Positions 16,885-19,828 of a stretch of DNA of 19,828 nucleotides are shown here, piece by piece; within the stretch, counting starts at the first letter, position 1, and every line of letters starts with the position of its first letter. Position numbers and translations under genes: made by a program. This DNA is from FEN-1297 sp046704255. Its GTDB lineage: Bacteria; Bacteroidota; Ignavibacteria; Ignavibacteriales; Ignavibacteriaceae. The DNA lies in assembly GCA_046704255.1 (NCBI GenBank), contig JBJKSH010000112.1, positions 1 through 19,828 on the forward strand. Reading direction: 5' to 3'. The notes under the pieces were generated by a model. It made no database searches, was not told the origin of the DNA, and saw nothing but the letters and a program-made list of their open reading frames with translations.

Positions 16885-19116
16885 TTACCGTTCCATAACT
16901 ACGGCTGCAGACCTAGGCGGAATTTTTATTGTACCTGATGTAGGTTTTGCATGCAGATTTTCGGGTGTTGCTACAACTAACTTACCCGCATTAGGAATAT
17001 GAACTTTAGCTGTAATTGTTTTAGTTAGTCCCTGATTTATTACAACAACTGCACGTTTACCTGATGATGTTACGAATACGGAATATTTATAAGCACTGTT
17101 AAATGCATGCCAGCCTCCTCCCTGTCCAGGCTGATTGGAAGTTACAAAAGTCGGATAATGGTAATTTCCATCAGTGGTTACAGTTGCACCTTTGGTATCT
17201 TGATAATTAGCATCCCATAGATAAGCTTTATATTTTTTACGAAGAGCATCAATCTTTTTGCCGTATTCAAGAGTTAAAGGAAAATCGCTAAGCTTGCCTT
17301 TGAAGTTGTACGGTTCATAACTAATTATGTAGCGATCCAGCAGACAAAGATTCAACATTAAACGGTTATTGAACCCGATAACAGCGACCATAAGCGGAGC
17401 TTTGGGATCAATATACCTAGCAACCGGAGTTGTACCCTCGTTTATCCTCACATATGAAAGCGGATAATATTGCTTTAACCAGTCTTGAGGTCCTTCTCCT
17501 GCAAATAGGAAATTGGGATTTACGGAATCTGCTGCTTCATGTAATTGTTTTGCCAAAGGAATATCACCGGCATAAATATATCCGGGAGGGGCATATCCGT
17601 GCCCCGGTGCAAAATTATATAAAACCGGAGCGTGGGTCGGTACTTCATCATAAAGAAAACCTGCAGCGCCTAGAGCAAGAACTTTTTTAAACTGCTGTAC
17701 AGCAATATTTCGATAAGCCGGATCAAGAAAATCCATTATTGCAAAAGGATGATCGCTTATACCGGCTAATTGAGTAGGAGTAAGATATTCATATCCGGTT
17801 TTTTCGTATGGTATTCCAAAAGGATCTGCGGTTTGATATTTGTATAAATCTTTTCTATACCAGGCGGTTGTTTTATCAGCCCATGGAAATTTGCCGAATA
17901 AAACCATCTTTACACCCATTGCCTGAATTTTTTTAATTGCATCATGAAGCTGCTGCCATGTACCAAGCCCGGGATCAGTACTTAATGATGGATTGCCGCC
18001 GTCCTGACCTCCTTTATTCCAGCCGACAAGCTGTATTGCACTCACACCGTTTTTAGCACATTCTTTTCCATATTCTATTAGTCTATTATATGGAACACTG
18101 TAATCCTGTACAGGAGTATTAACCTGCAGCTGCATCCATGAGTTAACTTTCTTTACCCAATCGGGAATGTGAGGCTGCTTGAACCACGTTGTTCTCCATT
18201 TTTTATAGAGATCTACACCGGCGTGCCAGTTACCGGAATAACTCCGTAAAACTACCGGAACTAATTTAACGGTTGAATTCGGATGAGCATAAATAAAATG
18301 GCACGTACGAAATTCCAGATGAACCGGTTTCCCGTCTATTGAATCCTCCTCAGGGACTTTATTATTTATAGAAGAAATAACTCCCGGATGCTGCTCAAAT
18401 GTATACTGCAGCAGATACGGTTGATTAGGATTTTCCATTTCAACATATACACCTTCTTTAGGAGTTTGAATAAGACAAAATAAACTGCCGTCGGAATTAA
18501 AAGTTTTAGTAGGATAGAAATCTCCCCAGTATCCCTTCTCATTTCTAAAGGTGGGATAAATTTCATCGGCACCTAAATTGCCGTACCACATTGTTCGAAC
18601 TACCATTGGTGTTTTTTTCGTTGGCGGATTGAAATCTCCAAAGTAAGGATAATCAATTGTTTCCACAGTATATTTTGAATTGTTCTCTATCTTTGCATTG
18701 AAGGTTAATTTACCATCATACAATGTTACATCGGCAATCAGAGTTATAGGCAGCACACCGGCATGCTGACTGACTAAATTCTGCCATTCAATTCTTACTT
18801 CATGATCGGATATTTTATTAACACTTACCGCACGTTGCTTTTGTCCAAGTACAAAATTATAACGCCGGTTTGGCAAAGGAACAAACAACCTGAATGACAT
18901 ACCTAGTTCGTGACGCCGCTCTATTACCCAATGTGTTACTTTATTTTCAAGCCTGACAAGTGTGCCGGTTTCACTATTAAATTCAACAAGCAATTCTTTA
19001 TCTTGAAGTACCACATCCCTGCCTGCAGCCATTAAAGCAGGTGAAATTGACACAATAAGAATAATTGTAAAAATTTTCCAAACTGAAGAAATAATTTTTC
19101 TCCTATAATATTTCAT
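16885..19116 (-). CDS. DUF6259-like secreted TIM-barrel protein, copy B
   Basis: A 743-residue paralogue of the protein at 7181-9334, similar over its full length; function unknown. Sec signal about 1-31 (basic MKYYRRK, then hydrophobic to PALMAAG). Same order of parts: beta domain about 35-305, probable TIM barrel about 320-620 with QLVGWNKGGQDGGNP, KFPWAD, GFLYDEV (Asp490/Glu491) and GEGPQDW (Glu541), then a small C-terminal beta domain ending IPPRSAAVVMER. The acidic residues shared by both copies are the best catalytic candidates. Copy B has about 24 extra residues near 652-675, including QPGQGGGWHAF, flanked by two similar segments (YHYPTFVTSN and YKYSVFVTSS). It is separated from the GH79 run by the 446-base repeat-rich spacer and from the kinase by 285 bases, so it may have its own promoter. 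The leader shows no clear ribosome binding site. A glycosidase on the same glycan is the simplest guess. Confidence 0.85.
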   Translation of the reverse strand: MKYYRRKIISSVWKIFTIILIVSISPALMAAGRDVVLQDKELLVEFNSETGTLVRLENKVTHWVIERRHELGMSFRLFVPLPNRRYNFVLGQKQRAVSVNKISDHEVRIEWQNLVSQHAGVLPITLIADVTLYDGKLTFNAKIENNSKYTVETIDYPYFGDFNPPTKKTPMVVRTMWYGNLGADEIYPTFRNEKGYWGDFYPTKTFNSDGSLFCLIQTPKEGVYVEMENPNQPYLLQYTFEQHPGVISSINNKVPEEDSIDGKPVHLEFRTCHFIYAHPNSTVKLVPVVLRSYSGNWHAGVDLYKKWRTTWFKQPHIPDWVKKVNSWMQLQVNTPVQDYSVPYNRLIEYGKECAKNGVSAIQLVGWNKGGQDGGNPSLSTDPGLGTWQQLHDAIKKIQAMGVKMVLFGKFPWADKTTAWYRKDLYKYQTADPFGIPYEKTGYEYLTPTQLAGISDHPFAIMDFLDPAYRNIAVQQFKKVLALGAAGFLYDEVPTHAPVLYNFAPGHGYAPPGYIYAGDIPLAKQLHEAADSVNPNFLFAGEGPQDWLKQYYPLSYVRINEGTTPVARYIDPKAPLMVAVIGFNNRLMLNLCLLDRYIISYEPYNFKGKLSDFPLTLEYGKKIDALRKKYKAYLWDANYQDTKGATVTTDGNYHYPTFVTSNQPGQGGGWHAFNSAYKYSVFVTSSGKRAVVVINQGLTKTITAKVHIPNAGKLVVATPENLHAKPTSGTIKIPPRSAAVVMER

Positions 19117-19220
19117 TTAAAGTTTTTAGCTATTGGTATATAAGAATGAATTCTGAAGTTTATTGGATATTAAATTTCTATCTACAATCTTGTCCGTAAT
19201 TACTTGTTAACTATAACAGA

Positions 19221-19253
19221 ACCGATACTATCCCTCTGAGGGATAGTATCGGT
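19221..19253. repeat. Near-perfect 33-base palindrome
   Basis: ACCGATACTATCCCTC, one central T, then its exact reverse complement: 16-base arms, forming a 15-16 bp hairpin with a minimal loop. It lies 105 bases upstream of copy B's start and 148 bases past the end of the ROK gene. No T-run follows on either strand, so it is not a standard intrinsic terminator. Possible roles are a regulator operator, a boundary structure at the kinase mRNA end, or a REP-type mobile palindrome. Confidence 0.8.
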
Positions 19254-19280
19254 AAGACTTCAATTATATTTAGAATAACG

Positions 19281-19294
19281 GATTATATATAATC
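19281..19294. repeat. 14-base AT palindrome
   Basis: GATTATATATAATC is a perfect palindrome in the AT-rich spacer between the ROK gene and copy B. It could be a regulator site, but the low complexity of the surrounding sequence makes chance plausible. Confidence 0.3.
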
Positions 19295-19401
19295 TTATGG
19301 TATCATTTAGAACAATAGCCATTATATAATTTGGAGATAGTAGACTATACTTATAAAGAAATAAAGATTAATTATAGCTCTTGCTGCCGAGATTTCTTAA
19401 T

Positions 19402-19828
19402 TTATTGATTGCCTAATGCGTTTAATGCGAATGCATAAGCACCGATAGAAATAGCTTTGCTGGTCCCTATTGTTGATATGCCAACACCAATCCGCATTTC
19501 GGGATCATATTTAATTTTTTTATCTGTTCCATAAATAAATATTTCTCTGGTCGAACCTTTAAGAAATTTGGAAAGCTGAACTTCATCTTCAAGATTATAT
19601 ACATTTGATGAGAGCCTGCGAAATTTATTACCCTGAGGAGATGTAAATGTTCCGTTCATTTCATTTACTAAATGGGGTAAGAAAATATCTGCCGCACCGG
19701 CAAGTCCTCCGCCGATAACTACTAAACCATCTATCAGTGTTATAGCGTTGGAAATTGCATCTCCCGTAGCTTCAGCCATTTCCGTAAAAGCTTTTATTGC
19801 TGCTGCTCTATTACCGGTTTGTTTACCG
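19402..19828 (-). CDS. ROK-family sugar kinase/regulator, 5' end outside window
   Basis: The C-terminal 141 residues of a ROK protein; the frame continues past the right edge and the true start is not here (an internal Met at 19777-19779 is not the start). The readable part begins GKQTGNRAAAIKAFTEMAEATGD, followed by the typical ROK C-lobe strand and glycine turn LVVIGGGLAGAADIFLP, and ends IGAYAFALNALGNQ. ROK kinases phosphorylate glucose, mannose, fructose or N-acetylated sugars in the cytoplasm; ROK repressors share the lobe but add an N-terminal helix-turn-helix, which cannot be checked here. No HTH and none of the metal-binding region is inside the window. Downstream mannose- and glucuronate-releasing enzymes make a hexose kinase the more natural partner. 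The gene is 285 bases from copy B, so co-transcription is uncertain. Confidence 0.85.
   Translation of the reverse strand, partial: GKQTGNRAAAIKAFTEMAEATGDAISNAITLIDGLVVIGGGLAGAADIFLPHLVNEMNGTFTSPQGNKFRRLSSNVYNLEDEVQLSKFLKGSTREIFIYGTDKKIKYDPEMRIGVGISTIGTSKAISIGAYAFALNALGNQ

Noticed and set aside
19117..19220. Promoter for copy B
   Set aside because: AT-rich stretches are present, but no TAnnTTTG/TTTG pair or sigma70 pair with proper spacing could be defended.
19777..19779. ATG as the start of a short 125-residue protein
   Set aside because: The frame continues without a stop to the window edge and the extra residues extend a typical ROK C-lobe, so this is an internal methionine.

Overview
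The window looks like a piece of a Bacteroidota/Ignavibacteriota-type (FCB group) genome, most likely an Ignavibacteria relative. The main evidence is the C-terminus of the enzyme at 4299-7145. It carries a type IX secretion (T9SS) sorting domain of the kind common in that lineage, with a QNYPDPFNP start, a VFNVLGQEV core and a KKKMILLK end. AT-rich spacers, mostly weak Shine-Dalgarno sequences and dense Sec signal peptides fit this assignment. The lineage call is an inference from sequence style, not from a marker gene.

Every gene I can support lies on the minus strand, so transcription runs from high to low coordinates. In that order: the end of a ROK-family sugar kinase/regulator (19402-19828, start outside the window); a 285-base spacer with a near-perfect 33-base palindrome; a large secreted protein of the DUF6259-like TIM-barrel type (16885-19116); a 446-base spacer made largely of short-period degenerate repeats and small palindromes; a GH79-like beta-glucuronidase (14903-16438) overlapping the start of a sodium:solute symporter (13440-14903); a GH2 enzyme with a Tat-like signal (10962-13391); a phospholipase C/acid phosphatase-type phosphoesterase (9483-10889); a second DUF6259-like paralogue (7181-9334); a GH92 alpha-mannosidase with FnIII and T9SS tail (4299-7145); a sialate-O-acetylesterase-type esterase (2140-4167); and a second GH92 alpha-mannosidase whose 3' end runs off the left edge (1-2018).

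Together this is a carbohydrate-utilisation locus for an acidic, acylated, mannose-containing glycan: two alpha-mannosidases, a glucuronidase, a GH2 exo-enzyme, a deacetylase, a phosphoesterase, an importer for a small product and a sugar kinase. No SusC/SusD pair, sulfatase, polysaccharide lyase or obvious endo-enzyme is visible. The locus therefore appears to use a single-polypeptide symporter for uptake, at least within this window. The least explained component is the DUF6259-like pair, similar over full length, one member inside the cluster and one at its upstream end. Their conserved acidic residues make them candidate glycosidases of unknown specificity. No tRNA, rRNA, CRISPR array, transposase or phage gene was seen.
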